From: QHXN01 sp963785125
GTDB taxonomy: Bacteria > Acidobacteriota > Blastocatellia > Pyrinomonadales > Pyrinomonadaceae
Direction: 5' to 3'
Assembly: GCA_963785125.1 (NCBI GenBank)
Contig: CAWATU010000007.1
Coordinates: forward strand, 992,001 to 1,056,000
Length of the DNA stretch: 64,000 bases
In this document: in pieces, positions 48,791 through 58,749 of the stretch
Layout: each line of letters opens with the position of its first letter
Position numbering within the stretch: position 1 is the stretch's first letter
Translations under genes and position numbers: made by a program
The notes under the pieces: model-generated
Database searches by the model: none
Told to the model about the DNA's origin: nothing
The model's input: only the letters and a program-made list of their open reading frames with translations

Positions 48791-51196
48791 TCATTCGTAC
48801 CTGAGGGCCACCATCGGGTCTACCTTCGTCGCGCGCCGCGCGGGGACGAGGCAGGCGACGAGCGCCACGAGCGCCAGCAGCAGCGCGACGCCCGCGTAGG
48901 TCAAAGGGTCTGCGGCCGAGACGCCGTAGAGCAGGCCCGCCATCAGGCGCGTCGCGGCAAACGCCCCCGCGAGCCCGAGCGCGAGTCCCACGACGACGAG
49001 CCGCATTCCCTGACTCAGCACGAGCCGCAGCACGTCGCGCCCCTGCGCGCCGAGCGCGACGCGCACGCCGATCTCATGCGTGCGCTGCGCCACCGTGTAG
49101 CTGATGACGCCGTAGAGCCCGAGCGCCGTGAGCAGCACCGCCAGCCCCGCGAAGCAGGCCATCAGCGTCAGCACGAAGCGGCGCCCCGCGAAGTTCTGCT
49201 CGATGAGCCGCTCGACGGTGCGCACCTTCCAGACCGGCTGCTCGGGGTCTATGCTCCACACGGTCTTCTTCACCGACTCGGCGAGGCTCAAAGGCTCGAC
49301 GCGCGCGCGCACGACGAGCGTGCCGAAGATGTGCGGGTTCTGCGCGTAGGCCGTGTAGATTTGCGGGCGTTGCGGCTCGCCGATGTCGAACTGCTTCGCG
49401 TCGCCGACGACGCCGACGACCGAGGCCGTCACCTTCGCCTCGGGTATCTCTATCTGTTTGCCGATAGGGTCTTCGCCCGGCCAGAGCTTCTCAGAGAGCG
49501 TCCGGTTGACGAGCAGCACGGGCGGCGTGTCGGGGCCGTCCTGATACGTGAAGTTGCGGCCGCGGATGAGCGGCAGTCCGACCGCCGCGAGATAGTTCGG
49601 GTCGATGGCGTTCTCCAGAGACTTCGGCTCCTGACCCGGCGGCGGCGGCGCCTGACCGGGCACGGCGTACGTCACCGTCGCGCCGTTGCCGCTGAAGGGC
49701 AGCCCCCGCACGACCGCCGCCGACTCGACGCCCGCGAGGTGGCCGACGCGCTCGACCACCTCGCGATGGAACGCCCACTGCTGCTCGCCCTTCGTGTAAC
49801 GGTTCCGCGGCAAGCGGTACTCCATCGTCAGCAGGTTCTCCGGTTTAAAGCCCGGGCTCACGCGCAGCAGACGGTAGAAGCTGTTGATTAAGAGCCCCGC
49901 ACCGACCAGCAGCATGAGCGAGAGCGCCACCTGCGAGACGACGAACGCGCCGCGCAGGCGCGCGCGCTGCCGCCCCTCGCCGCCGCCGCGCCCGCCCTCC
50001 TTGAGCCCGCTCGTCACGTCGGTCTTCGATAGTTGGAGCGCGGGCGCGATGCCGAAGACGAGGCCCGTCAACGCCGAGAGCCCGAGCGAGAAGGCGAGCA
50101 CGCGCCCGTCGATGCGGATGGCCTCGGCCGTCGGCAGGTCGCCGGGGTTGAGCGCGAGCAGCGCGTCCACGCCCCACTGCGCCAGAAGCATCCCGGCCGC
50201 GCCGCCCGCGAGCGCGAGCAGCATCGTCTCCGTCAAAAACTGCCGGAGCAGGCGCCAGCGCGACGCGCCGAGCGCCGTGCGCAACGCCACCTCCCTCTGC
50301 CGCGCCGCGCCGCGCGCGAGCAGCAGGTTCGCGATGTTGGCGCACGCGATGGCCAGGATGAGCCCGACCGCCGAGAGCAGGACGAGCAGCGCCGGCCGCA
50401 CGTCCTCGACCGTCTGTTCATGCAGGCCGACGACCTCGATGCCGCGCCCGCGGTTATCTTCCGGGTACGCCTCTTCGAGACGTTGCGCGATGGCGCGCAA
50501 CTCCGCTTCGGCCTTCTCGCGCGTGACGCCGGGCTTCAAACGCCCGACGACCCAGCAGCCGTGAAACGAACGCGCGACCTTGTAGTTGGGCCACTTCTGC
50601 GCGGGCAGCAGCACGTCGGGCGCGATGGTCGGGTAGCGGAAGCCGGCGGGCATCACGCCGACGACCGTGTACGGCTCGCCGTTGAAGGTGAGCGACTTGC
50701 CGATGATCTCGGGGTCGGCGCCGAAGCGGCGCTGCCAGAGTTCGTGCGCGAGCAGCACGACCTGACCGCCGCCCTGCGCGTCGTCTTCCGAAGTGAAGGC
50801 GCGGCCACGGGCCGGTTCGACGCCGACGATGGGGAAGAAGCTCGACGTGACGAAGGCGCCGACGACGCGCTCGGGTTCCGTCCCCACGCCCGTCAGGTTG
50901 ACGCTCTGCGGGACGAAGGTCGCGAAGCCCTCGAACGATTGGCTCCCCGCGCGATAGTCTTCCAGGTTCGGGACGGAGACGTAGTCGCGCGGCACGGTCT
51001 GCGTCGTCTCATAGACGACGACCAGACGCTCCGCTTCATGGAACGGCAGCGGCCTGAGCAGCACCGCATTGACGACCGTGAAGATGGCTGTGTTCGCCCC
51101 GATGCCTAAGGCCAGCGTCAACACCGCCACCAGCGTGAACTCCGGCCTCTTCGCCAGCGTCCGCACCCCGAAGCGCAAGTCCTGCCAGAGAGTCAT
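48791..51196 (-). CDS. ADOP duplicated permease, array copy 8
   Basis: 801 residues from ATG 51196, with GGAGTGAGC at usual distance. It is the shortest complete copy but has all parts. Periplasmic domain 1 opens RPLPFHEAERLVVVYETTQT. Coupling segments are REVALRTALGASRWRLLRQF and QRTHEIGVRVALGAQGRDVL. The first FtsX block begins VGLILAIACANIANLLLARG. It starts a two-gene block with copy 7, after a 73-bp gap carrying a heptamer repeat. Confidence 0.93.
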   Translation of the reverse strand: MTLWQDLRFGVRTLAKRPEFTLVAVLTLALGIGANTAIFTVVNAVLLRPLPFHEAERLVVVYETTQTVPRDYVSVPNLEDYRAGSQSFEGFATFVPQSVNLTGVGTEPERVVGAFVTSSFFPIVGVEPARGRAFTSEDDAQGGGQVVLLAHELWQRRFGADPEIIGKSLTFNGEPYTVVGVMPAGFRYPTIAPDVLLPAQKWPNYKVARSFHGCWVVGRLKPGVTREKAEAELRAIAQRLEEAYPEDNRGRGIEVVGLHEQTVEDVRPALLVLLSAVGLILAIACANIANLLLARGAARQREVALRTALGASRWRLLRQFLTETMLLALAGGAAGMLLAQWGVDALLALNPGDLPTAEAIRIDGRVLAFSLGLSALTGLVFGIAPALQLSKTDVTSGLKEGGRGGGEGRQRARLRGAFVVSQVALSLMLLVGAGLLINSFYRLLRVSPGFKPENLLTMEYRLPRNRYTKGEQQWAFHREVVERVGHLAGVESAAVVRGLPFSGNGATVTYAVPGQAPPPPGQEPKSLENAIDPNYLAAVGLPLIRGRNFTYQDGPDTPPVLLVNRTLSEKLWPGEDPIGKQIEIPEAKVTASVVGVVGDAKQFDIGEPQRPQIYTAYAQNPHIFGTLVVRARVEPLSLAESVKKTVWSIDPEQPVWKVRTVERLIEQNFAGRRFVLTLMACFAGLAVLLTALGLYGVISYTVAQRTHEIGVRVALGAQGRDVLRLVLSQGMRLVVVGLALGLAGAFAATRLMAGLLYGVSAADPLTYAGVALLLALVALVACLVPARRATKVDPMVALRYE

Positions 51197-51217
51197 TTGC
51201 TCACTCCGTTCGTTCGT

Positions 51218-51265
51218 GGACGATGGACGATAAAAACTCTGACCATCGTCTATCGTCTATCGTCC
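51218..51265. repeat. Heptamer inverted repeat between array copies 9 and 8
   Basis: The left arm GGACGATGGACGATA (51218-51232) pairs with 51251-51265 at 14 of 15 positions, with an 18-base loop. The right side extends as two more units toward the TGA of copy 9. The unit and surrounding bases are close to those of the repeat at 43.6 kb. Confidence 0.75.
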
Positions 51266-51269
51266 GTCG

Positions 51270-53711
51270 TCATTCGTATCGAAGCGCCACCATCGGATCG
51301 ACCTTCGTCGCGCGCCGCGCCGGGATGAGGCAGGCGAGGAGCGCGACGCAGGCCGTCAGCGCCGCGACGACCGCGTAGGTCAGAGGGTCGGACGCCGAGA
51401 CGCCGTACAGGAGACTCGACAGCCAGCGCGTCATGACGAGCGCGCCCGCAAGGCCCGGCAGGATGCCGAGTGCGGCCAGTTTCAGGCCGTGCCACACGAC
51501 CAGCAGCAGAATGTCGCGCGGCCGTGCGCCGAGCGCGACGCGCAGGCCCAGCTCACGCGTGCGTTGCGCCACCGCGTAGGCCGTCACGCCGAAAATCCCT
51601 ACGCCCGCGAGCAGCAGCGCCATCAACGCCAGCCAGTTCAGCAACATCGCCGTGAAGCGCGGGCGCGCCAGTCGCACGGCCACCTGCTCCTCCATCGTCG
51701 CGACGCGGCTCACGGCCAACTCCGGGTCGAGCGCCGCGACCTCGCGCCGCACCAGCGCGAGCGCGTCCGACGGCGGAAGCGTCGAGCGCACGGCGAAGTG
51801 GTTGAGATTGGGCGTGGCCTGCGCGTGCGGGACGTAGATGTCGAGCCGCGTGTTCTGCAACTCGCGATAGCGCACGTCGCCCGCGACGCCGACGACCGTG
51901 CGCCAGGGCTCGTCGGCCTCGTCGGGGGCGAGTTTGATGCGCTTGCCCACGGCGCCCGCGGCCGAGCCGTAGAAGCGCTCGGCCAGCGACTCGCTGACGA
52001 TGACGGCCGGATCACTGCCCGCGCGGTCGCGCTCGTCGAACTCGCGCCCGGCCTTCAAGGGGACGGCGAACGTGCGGAAGTAGTGCGGGTTGATGACCTC
52101 GAAGTTGGCGTCAGGGTTGCGGCGCGCCTCGTCCAACGCCTGCCCCTCGGCAGCGAAGTCGTAGTCCCACCCGACCGTGCCTTCGAGCGGGCGCGTCAGC
52201 ACGCCGCTGGCCGCGACCACGCCGGGCTGCGCTTCGAGCCGCTCGATGAGCTGCCGGTTGAACTCGCGCCGCGCCTCGGGCGTGGCGTAACGCGCGCCCG
52301 TCGGTCGCAACTGCATCGTCAGCACGCCGCGCGGGTCGAAGCCGAGCGGGACGCTGCTCAGGTTCAGAAAGCTCCGCAGGATGAGCGAGGCGCCGGCCAC
52401 GAGCATGAGCGTCAGCGCGACCTCGCCCACGACCAGCGCGCCGCGCAGGCGGCTTCCCGTGCGCGCGTTCGTCAGTTTGCCGCCGGCCTCGCTGAGCGTC
52501 TCGCTCAGGTTGAAGCGCGAGGCCGAGAGCGCGGGCAGCAGTCCGAAGACAGCCGTGGTGACGAGCGTGAAGGCGACGCTCGCGAGCAGGGCCGCGCCGC
52601 TTAAGGAAACGTCTTCGAGTCGAGGAATGTCGGCGGGCGCGAGCGCCGCGAGCAACTCGATGAGCCAGGACGCCAGCAGCAGTCCGGCTGCGCCGCCTGC
52701 GAGTGCGAGCACGAGGCTCTCGACCAACAGTTGCGCCGCGAGCCGCAGGCGCGACGCGCCGAGCGCCACGCGCACGGCCAGCTCCCTGCGACGTGACGTG
52801 GCGCGCGCCAGCATCAGGTTCGCGATGTTGGCCGCGCCGACCAGCAGCAGCAGCGCCGTCGCGCCGAAGAGCGCCCACAGCGCGGGCTTCGCGTCTCCGA
52901 AGAGGTGGTCGGCCAGAGGCGTCAGCACCACGCGCTGGCCCGCGGCCTGCGTCTCCGGATACTGCGCGGCGAGGCGCGCGATAATCGTGTCCAGCTCGGC
53001 CGCGGCCTGCTCACGCGTCACGCCGTCCTTCAGCCGCCCGACGGTCTGTAGGTAGACGACGCCGCGGTTCTCTATCCCGCGCGGGTTCGCCACGGCCAGC
53101 AGAGGAATCCAGAGGTCTACGCCCGAGGGAAAGTTGAACGCGGGCGGCATCACGCCGATGACCTGAAAGGCGGTCTGGTTAAGCGTGACCGTCTGCCCGA
53201 CGACTTCGGGACGCGCGCCGAAGCGCTCGCGCCAGAGGCGGTCGCTCAGGACGACGACCGCGGGGCCGCCCGTCCGGTCGTCCCTCTCGTCGAAGACGCG
53301 CCCGACGGCCGCGCTCGCGCCGAGGACGTTGAAGAAGCGGCCCGTCACCTTCGCACTCTCCAACTGCACGGGCTCGCCCTGACCCGTCAGCACGTAGCCG
53401 TAGCCGTAGACGGTCGTCGGCATCGCAGCTAAAGACTCGAAGCTTTGACTCTGCGCCTGCCAGTCGCGGAAGTCTGCGACGGAGAGTTCGACGAACGGAT
53501 TGTTGCTCGTCGCGTCGCTCTTCCAAGCGACGAACAGGCGCTCCTGCTCGGGGAAAGGCAGCGGGCGCAGCAGGACGGCGTGGACGACGCTGAACGCGGC
53601 CGTGCTCGCGCCGATGCCGAGCGCGAGCGTCACGACCGCGACCAGCGCGAACCCACGACTCTTCAAAAGCACGCGGACGCCGTAGCGCAAATCCTGGAGC
53701 AGAGTCTTCAT
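51270..53711 (-). CDS. ADOP duplicated permease, array copy 9
   Basis: 813 residues from ATG 53711, only six bases after the stop of copy 10 and without a strong ribosome site, which implies translational coupling. The first FtsX block differs: LLLLVGAANIANLMLARATS replaces the common LLIACANVANLLLAR. Coupling segments are RELAVRVALGASRLRLAAQL and QRTRELGLRVALGARPRDIL. The periplasmic part opens RPLPFPEQERLFVAWKSDAT. Terminal residues are canonical. It is one of the more diverged members in the membrane region. Confidence 0.92.
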   Translation of the reverse strand: MKTLLQDLRYGVRVLLKSRGFALVAVVTLALGIGASTAAFSVVHAVLLRPLPFPEQERLFVAWKSDATSNNPFVELSVADFRDWQAQSQSFESLAAMPTTVYGYGYVLTGQGEPVQLESAKVTGRFFNVLGASAAVGRVFDERDDRTGGPAVVVLSDRLWRERFGARPEVVGQTVTLNQTAFQVIGVMPPAFNFPSGVDLWIPLLAVANPRGIENRGVVYLQTVGRLKDGVTREQAAAELDTIIARLAAQYPETQAAGQRVVLTPLADHLFGDAKPALWALFGATALLLLVGAANIANLMLARATSRRRELAVRVALGASRLRLAAQLLVESLVLALAGGAAGLLLASWLIELLAALAPADIPRLEDVSLSGAALLASVAFTLVTTAVFGLLPALSASRFNLSETLSEAGGKLTNARTGSRLRGALVVGEVALTLMLVAGASLILRSFLNLSSVPLGFDPRGVLTMQLRPTGARYATPEARREFNRQLIERLEAQPGVVAASGVLTRPLEGTVGWDYDFAAEGQALDEARRNPDANFEVINPHYFRTFAVPLKAGREFDERDRAGSDPAVIVSESLAERFYGSAAGAVGKRIKLAPDEADEPWRTVVGVAGDVRYRELQNTRLDIYVPHAQATPNLNHFAVRSTLPPSDALALVRREVAALDPELAVSRVATMEEQVAVRLARPRFTAMLLNWLALMALLLAGVGIFGVTAYAVAQRTRELGLRVALGARPRDILLLVVWHGLKLAALGILPGLAGALVMTRWLSSLLYGVSASDPLTYAVVAALTACVALLACLIPARRATKVDPMVALRYE

Positions 53712-53717
53712 CGCTTA

Positions 53718-56219
53718 TCACTCGTACCTAAGTGCCACCATCGGATCGACCTTCGTCGCGCGCCGCGCCGGGATGAAGCAGGCGAGGAGCGCGGCGGCGA
53801 CGAGCACAGCGGTCGTGCCGAGGAACGCGACGGGGTCGGTCGTCGAGACGCCGTAGAGGAAGCCGGCCAGCAGGCGCGAGGCCGCCCAAGCCCCCGCGAG
53901 TCCCAGCACGACGCCGCAGGCCACAAGCACGAGCGCCTCGCCCAGCACGAGCCGCAGCACGTCACGCCCACGTGCGCCGAGCGCCATCCGTATCCCGACC
54001 TCGCGCGTGCGGCGCGCGACCGAGTAGGCCATCACGCCGTAGAGCCCGACGGCCGCCAGCACGAGCGCCAGCAGCCCGAAGCCCGTCAGCAACGTCGCGC
54101 CCGTCCGCGCCGCGTAGAGCGCCGCGCCGACTACTTCCGTCATCGGCCGCGCGTCCGTCACGGGCAGGTTCCTCTCCAACGACTGCACCTCGCGCCGCAC
54201 TACGCCGCTGAGCGCCGCCGGCTCGCCCGACGCGCGGACGACGAGCGCCATCCCCGTCTCGTGGTTCTGCGCGAGCGGCAGGTAGACGAACGGCGTCCGC
54301 GCCTCGCCGAGCGTGTAGTACTTACTGTCGCGCGCGATGCCCACGATCTCGCGCCACGGCCCGCGCGCGCCGTTGAAGCTCAGACGCTTGCCCAAAGGGT
54401 CTTGTCCCGCGAAGTGGCGCGCGGCAAAAGCCTCGTTGACGACGACCACGCTCGGCGACTCCTCCGCGTCTGAGGTCGAGAAGTCGCGCCCGCGGACGAG
54501 CGGCACACCGAGCGTCTGGAAGTAGCTCAGGCCGACGACGTTGACGCCGACGGTCTGGTCGCCCGCGGCCGGCCCCGAGTTCTCACTGCGCAGGTCGTTG
54601 CCCTCGCCCGTCTGTCCTTCGATCATGAGCCCGCGGGTCGAGGCGCTGCCCGTCAGCGCGACGTTGCGCGCGAGCGAAACGGACTCGACGCCGGGCAGCG
54701 CCCCGACGCGCTCGACGACCTGCCGGTAGAACTCGCGCCCCTGCACGCGCGTGTAGCGCAGGAGGTTGATGTTGAGCTGCGCGACGAGCAGCCGCTCGGC
54801 GTCGAAGCCCGGGTCGATGGCGCGCGCGTGGCCGACGCTCCGCAGGAAGAGACCTGCCCCGACCAGCAGCACCAACGAGAGCGCGACCTGCGCGACGACG
54901 AGCAGGCTGCGCAGCGAGAAGCGACGGCCGCGGTCGAGCGAGACCGTCTCGTCCTTGAGCGCGGGCACGAGGTCGGGCCGCGACGCTTGCAGGGCTGGCG
55001 CGAGTCCGAAGAGCACGCCCGTCAGAGCCGAGAGCGCGAGCGTGAAGCCGAGCACACGCACATCAACCGTGAAGGCCGGCGCGACGGGCAGCGCACCCGC
55101 GGGCGGCGGCGCCGCCTTCATCAAATCTATCGCCCACAAAGCGAGCACGAGCCCCGACGCCCCGCCCAAGAGAGAGAGCAGCACGCTCTCCGTCAAAAGC
55201 TGTCGCACCACGCGCCAGCGCGAGGCGCCGAGCGCGAGCCGCAGGGCCATCTCCTTGCGCCGCCCCGAGGCGCGCGCCAGCAGAAGGTTCGCCACGTTCG
55301 CGCACGCGATAAGCAGCACGATGCCGACGACCGACAGCAGAAGTCCCGCGACCGACACGAGCGAGCCGCGCGCCTGCGGGTCGCCCTCGCCTGCGTTCGT
55401 GAGCGTGACGATGCGGTCACTGTTCGTCTCGGTGTATGTCTGGTCGAGTTGCTTCGAGACGACGGCGAGCGCCGCCCGCGCCTGCTCCGGCTCGACCCCG
55501 GGCTTGAGGCGGCCGGTTATCCAGAGCCAGCGATTGCCGCGCGCCTTGAGCAGGTCCGGGTTCATCTCGCCCGAGTAGCCGCCGCGCGGCGGGCGCATCA
55601 CGGCCTGCATCGACATCGGCACGTAGATGTCGTCAGCGCGCCCGAGGTCTACGCCCGTATACTCGGCCGGCAGCACGCCGATGATGTTGAACTGTTGCCC
55701 GTTGAGGCCGACTTCGCGGCCGACGACCTCCGCGCCGCCGAAGCGACGCTGCCAGAGGCCGTGGCTGATGACGACGACCGGGTGCGCGCCAGGGCGAAGG
55801 TCGTCCTCCGGCGTGAGCGTCCGGCCGCGCGCGGCCGAGACGCCGAGCACCTCGAAGTAGTTGCCGGTGACGATGGAGCCAACCACAAGGTCTGTCTCAT
55901 CCCCGACGCCGAGGCTCGCGCTGATGCCGCCGCGCGCGGCCAAGCCCTGGAAGACCTCGCCGCCGCGGTCGCGGAAGTCAACGTAGTCCGGGTAAGAGGC
56001 CGTGCTGTAGAGACTGCCCGGCGTGCCGCTGAAGACGTTCGCCAGCCGCTCCGGCTCGTGTACGGGGAGACGCCGCAGCAGCGTCGCGTTCACCAGACTG
56101 AAGATGGCCGTGTTCGCCCCGATGCCGAGCGCAATCGACAGCGCCGCCACCAGCGTAAACCCCGGCGACTTCCACAGCGCCCGCGCCCCGTATCGCACGT
56201 CCTGCCACAGTGTTCGCAT
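53718..56219 (-). CDS. ADOP duplicated permease, array copy 10
   Basis: 833 residues from ATG 56219 (AGGAGG upstream; a GTG one codon earlier is too close to it). The first periplasmic domain opens RRLPVHEPERLANVFSGTPG, grouping it with copies 6, 7, 11 and 12 rather than the PLPY group. Coupling segments are KEMALRLALGASRWRVVRQL and RRTREVGIRMALGARGRDVL. A Pro/Ala-rich loop (KAAPPPAGALPVAPAF) follows the first FtsX block. It heads a two-gene block with copy 9. Confidence 0.93.
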   Translation of the reverse strand: MRTLWQDVRYGARALWKSPGFTLVAALSIALGIGANTAIFSLVNATLLRRLPVHEPERLANVFSGTPGSLYSTASYPDYVDFRDRGGEVFQGLAARGGISASLGVGDETDLVVGSIVTGNYFEVLGVSAARGRTLTPEDDLRPGAHPVVVISHGLWQRRFGGAEVVGREVGLNGQQFNIIGVLPAEYTGVDLGRADDIYVPMSMQAVMRPPRGGYSGEMNPDLLKARGNRWLWITGRLKPGVEPEQARAALAVVSKQLDQTYTETNSDRIVTLTNAGEGDPQARGSLVSVAGLLLSVVGIVLLIACANVANLLLARASGRRKEMALRLALGASRWRVVRQLLTESVLLSLLGGASGLVLALWAIDLMKAAPPPAGALPVAPAFTVDVRVLGFTLALSALTGVLFGLAPALQASRPDLVPALKDETVSLDRGRRFSLRSLLVVAQVALSLVLLVGAGLFLRSVGHARAIDPGFDAERLLVAQLNINLLRYTRVQGREFYRQVVERVGALPGVESVSLARNVALTGSASTRGLMIEGQTGEGNDLRSENSGPAAGDQTVGVNVVGLSYFQTLGVPLVRGRDFSTSDAEESPSVVVVNEAFAARHFAGQDPLGKRLSFNGARGPWREIVGIARDSKYYTLGEARTPFVYLPLAQNHETGMALVVRASGEPAALSGVVRREVQSLERNLPVTDARPMTEVVGAALYAARTGATLLTGFGLLALVLAAVGLYGVMAYSVARRTREVGIRMALGARGRDVLRLVLGEALVLVACGVVLGLAGAWAASRLLAGFLYGVSTTDPVAFLGTTAVLVAAALLACFIPARRATKVDPMVALRYE

Positions 56220-56235
56220 CACTCCTCCTAAACCG

Positions 56236-56270
56236 GGTCAGTACCACCCGCTACCGCGGTGATACTGACC
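56236..56270. repeat. Short inverted repeat between array copies 11 and 10
   Basis: GGTCAGTACCACC (56236-56248) faces GGTGATACTGACC (56258-56270), with one mismatch in 13. It is not clearly heptameric. It starts two bases after the TAA of copy 11 on the minus strand and ends 16 bases before the start of copy 10. Confidence 0.65.
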
Positions 56271-56272
56271 TG

Positions 56273-58732
56273 TTACTCGTACCGTAATGCCACCATCGGA
56301 TCGATCTTTGCCGCGCGGCGCGCGGGCAGGTAGCCGGCGGCGAGAGCGATTGAGCCGAGCAGCGCGGGCACGCCGATGAACGTCAGCGGGTCGGTCGCAC
56401 CCACGCCGTAGAGGAAGCCGCCGAGGAGGCGCGTCAGTGCGAACGAGAGCAGCAGGCCCAGTCCCAGGCCCAGTCCGACGACCGACAGTCCCTCACCCAG
56501 AATCAGCCGCAGCACATCCGCGCGCCCCGCGCCCAAAGCCATCCGCACGCCGATCTCGCGCGTCCGCTGCGCCGCCGTGTAGCTGACGACGCCGTAGATG
56601 CCGATGGCCGCCAGCGCCAGCGCCAGCAGACCGAAGCCGCCGAGCGTCCACGCCGCGACGCGCGCCGGCAGGAGCGAGAGGTCGAACTGCTCTTCGAGCG
56701 TCCGCACGTCCGCGACGGGCAGGTTCTGGTCGAGCGCACGCAAATGCTCGCGCACCGCGCCGGCCAGCGCCCGCGGGTCTGCGGCCGAAGTACGCACGAC
56801 GAGCGTCATGCGCGGCTCGTAGGACTGCATCAGCGGGCGGTAGACGTAAGGCCGCGCGCGGTCGCCGAGCGAGCGGTACTTGCCGTCGCGCGCCACGCCC
56901 ACAACTTCGAGGAAGGGGCCGCCCGCGCCCTCGAAGCTGACGCGCTTGCCCAGCGCGTCTTCGCCCGGCCAGAGCATGGCGGCCAGCGTCTCGTTGACGA
57001 CGGCGACGCCCGGCGCGCCCTCGCGGTCTGCTTCCGTGAAGTCGCGCCCGCGGACGAGCTGCGTGCCCATCGTCTTGAAGTAGTCCGGGCCGACGATGTT
57101 GAAGCCCGTACTCGTCCCCCACTCCCCTTCCGTCGCGCGGCCTTCGGCGAAGACCTGACCCTGCGCGAAGGAGGAGCCGAGCTGCGCGAAACGCACGAGG
57201 CTCGCCGACTCGACGCCGGGCTGTGCGGCGACGCGCGACAGAAGCTCTCGGTAGAAGACGCGCCCCTCCTCCGACTTGTAACGCAGCAGCCCGAGGTCTA
57301 CGGGCACCGTCAGCGCACGCTCGACGCGGAAGCCTGGGTCGATGGTGTGCGCGCTCCACAGCGAGCGTATGAAGAGGCCGGCGCAGACGAGCAGCACCAC
57401 CGAGAGCGTTACCTGCGCCGTCACGAAGGCCGCGCGCAGACGCGAGCGGCGCGAGCCTCGGCGCGCGAGCGCGTCCTCGGTCTTTAAGGCCGTCACGAGG
57501 TCGAGGCGCGAAGCCTGAAGCGCGGGCGCGAGCCCGAAGGCCAGCCCGGCGCCGACCGAGACCAGCAACGTAAAGGCGAGCACGCGGTAGTCGAGTCGCA
57601 AATCGAGCGAAGCGACCGGCGTTCCCGCCGCGTAAGAAGCCACAAGGTCGTTCACCCACAGCGCGAGCAGCAGACCGGCCGCGCCGCCGAAGCAGGAGAG
57701 TAGAAGGCTCTCCGTCAACCACTGCCGCACGAGCCGCCGGCGCCCCGCGCCGAGCGCCTGCCGGATGGCCGTCTCGCGCCGCCGCACGGCCGCGCGCGCC
57801 AGGAGCAACCCCGCGATGTTCGCGCACGCGATAAGCAGCACGAGCCCGAGCACTCCCATCACGATCCCCGCGACCGGCAGAGCCTGCTCGCGGTCGCCCG
57901 GGTCCATGCCGCCGCTCAGGGGCAGGAGCTGCACGCGCCGCAGAGTCTCCGCGTCAACGCGCATCGAGTTGGCCTCGGCCACGCGCCGCGCGATGGCGTC
58001 GAGTTCCGCGCCGGCCTGCTCGCGCGTGACATCGGCCTTGAGTCGCGCGAAGACGGCGAGCCAGTGGCTGTTGCGGCGTTGCAGCACGTCCTCGCCGCCG
58101 CCCCCGTCGAGCATCCGCTCGGCGTCGGGCGGGTTGAGCAGCGCGTGCGTCGAGAGCGGCACCCACAGCTCGCGGCTCAGTCCGACCTCAGTCCCGACGA
58201 AGCCCTCGGGCGCGACGCCGACGACCGTGAAGCCGAGCCCGTTGAGCGTGATCTGTCGCCCGACGATTCCCTCATCGGAGTCGAAGCGCGTCCGCCATAA
58301 GTGTTGGCCGAGGACGACGACGCGCGCAGGCTCGCGCCCTTCCGATTCGATAAAGACGCGGCCCGCGTGCGCGCCCACGCCGAGCACGTCGAAGTAGTTC
58401 GCCGTCACGAACTCGCCGCGAACCAGCTCCGGCTCGCCGCCGCGCGTGAGCGAGAACTCGCGCGTGCCCGCCGCGGCCGCCATGCCTTCGAAGCTCTGCG
58501 CCTGCTCGCGGTAGTCGAGATAGTTCGGGTAGGACGAGGGCGCGCGCAGCCACACCAGACGCTCCTGCCCCCTCACGACCGGCAACGCACGAATAAGCAC
58601 CGCGTTGAAGAGGCTGAAGACCGCCGTGTTGACGCCGATGCCGAGCGCGAGGCTCACCACCGCCACCAGCGTGAACCCCGGCGACCGCGCCAGCATCCTC
58701 AACCCGTACCGCACGTCTTGTAGAAGAGTCAT
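56273..58732 (-). CDS. ADOP duplicated permease, array copy 11
   Basis: 819 residues from ATG 58732 (GGAGTGAGC upstream). The N-terminal region reads FSLFNAVLIRALPVVRGQER, of the divergent group. Coupling segments are RETAIRQALGAGRRRLVRQW and QRTREIGVRMALGAGRADVL. The C-terminal box is altered to ARRAAKIDPMVALRYE (Thr to Ala, Val to Ile). It is the last of the three-gene block 13-12-11 and is followed by an inverted repeat. Confidence 0.93.
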   Translation of the reverse strand: MTLLQDVRYGLRMLARSPGFTLVAVVSLALGIGVNTAVFSLFNAVLIRALPVVRGQERLVWLRAPSSYPNYLDYREQAQSFEGMAAAAGTREFSLTRGGEPELVRGEFVTANYFDVLGVGAHAGRVFIESEGREPARVVVLGQHLWRTRFDSDEGIVGRQITLNGLGFTVVGVAPEGFVGTEVGLSRELWVPLSTHALLNPPDAERMLDGGGGEDVLQRRNSHWLAVFARLKADVTREQAGAELDAIARRVAEANSMRVDAETLRRVQLLPLSGGMDPGDREQALPVAGIVMGVLGLVLLIACANIAGLLLARAAVRRRETAIRQALGAGRRRLVRQWLTESLLLSCFGGAAGLLLALWVNDLVASYAAGTPVASLDLRLDYRVLAFTLLVSVGAGLAFGLAPALQASRLDLVTALKTEDALARRGSRRSRLRAAFVTAQVTLSVVLLVCAGLFIRSLWSAHTIDPGFRVERALTVPVDLGLLRYKSEEGRVFYRELLSRVAAQPGVESASLVRFAQLGSSFAQGQVFAEGRATEGEWGTSTGFNIVGPDYFKTMGTQLVRGRDFTEADREGAPGVAVVNETLAAMLWPGEDALGKRVSFEGAGGPFLEVVGVARDGKYRSLGDRARPYVYRPLMQSYEPRMTLVVRTSAADPRALAGAVREHLRALDQNLPVADVRTLEEQFDLSLLPARVAAWTLGGFGLLALALAAIGIYGVVSYTAAQRTREIGVRMALGAGRADVLRLILGEGLSVVGLGLGLGLLLSFALTRLLGGFLYGVGATDPLTFIGVPALLGSIALAAGYLPARRAAKIDPMVALRYE

Positions 58733-58749
58733 TTGCTCACTCCAAACTT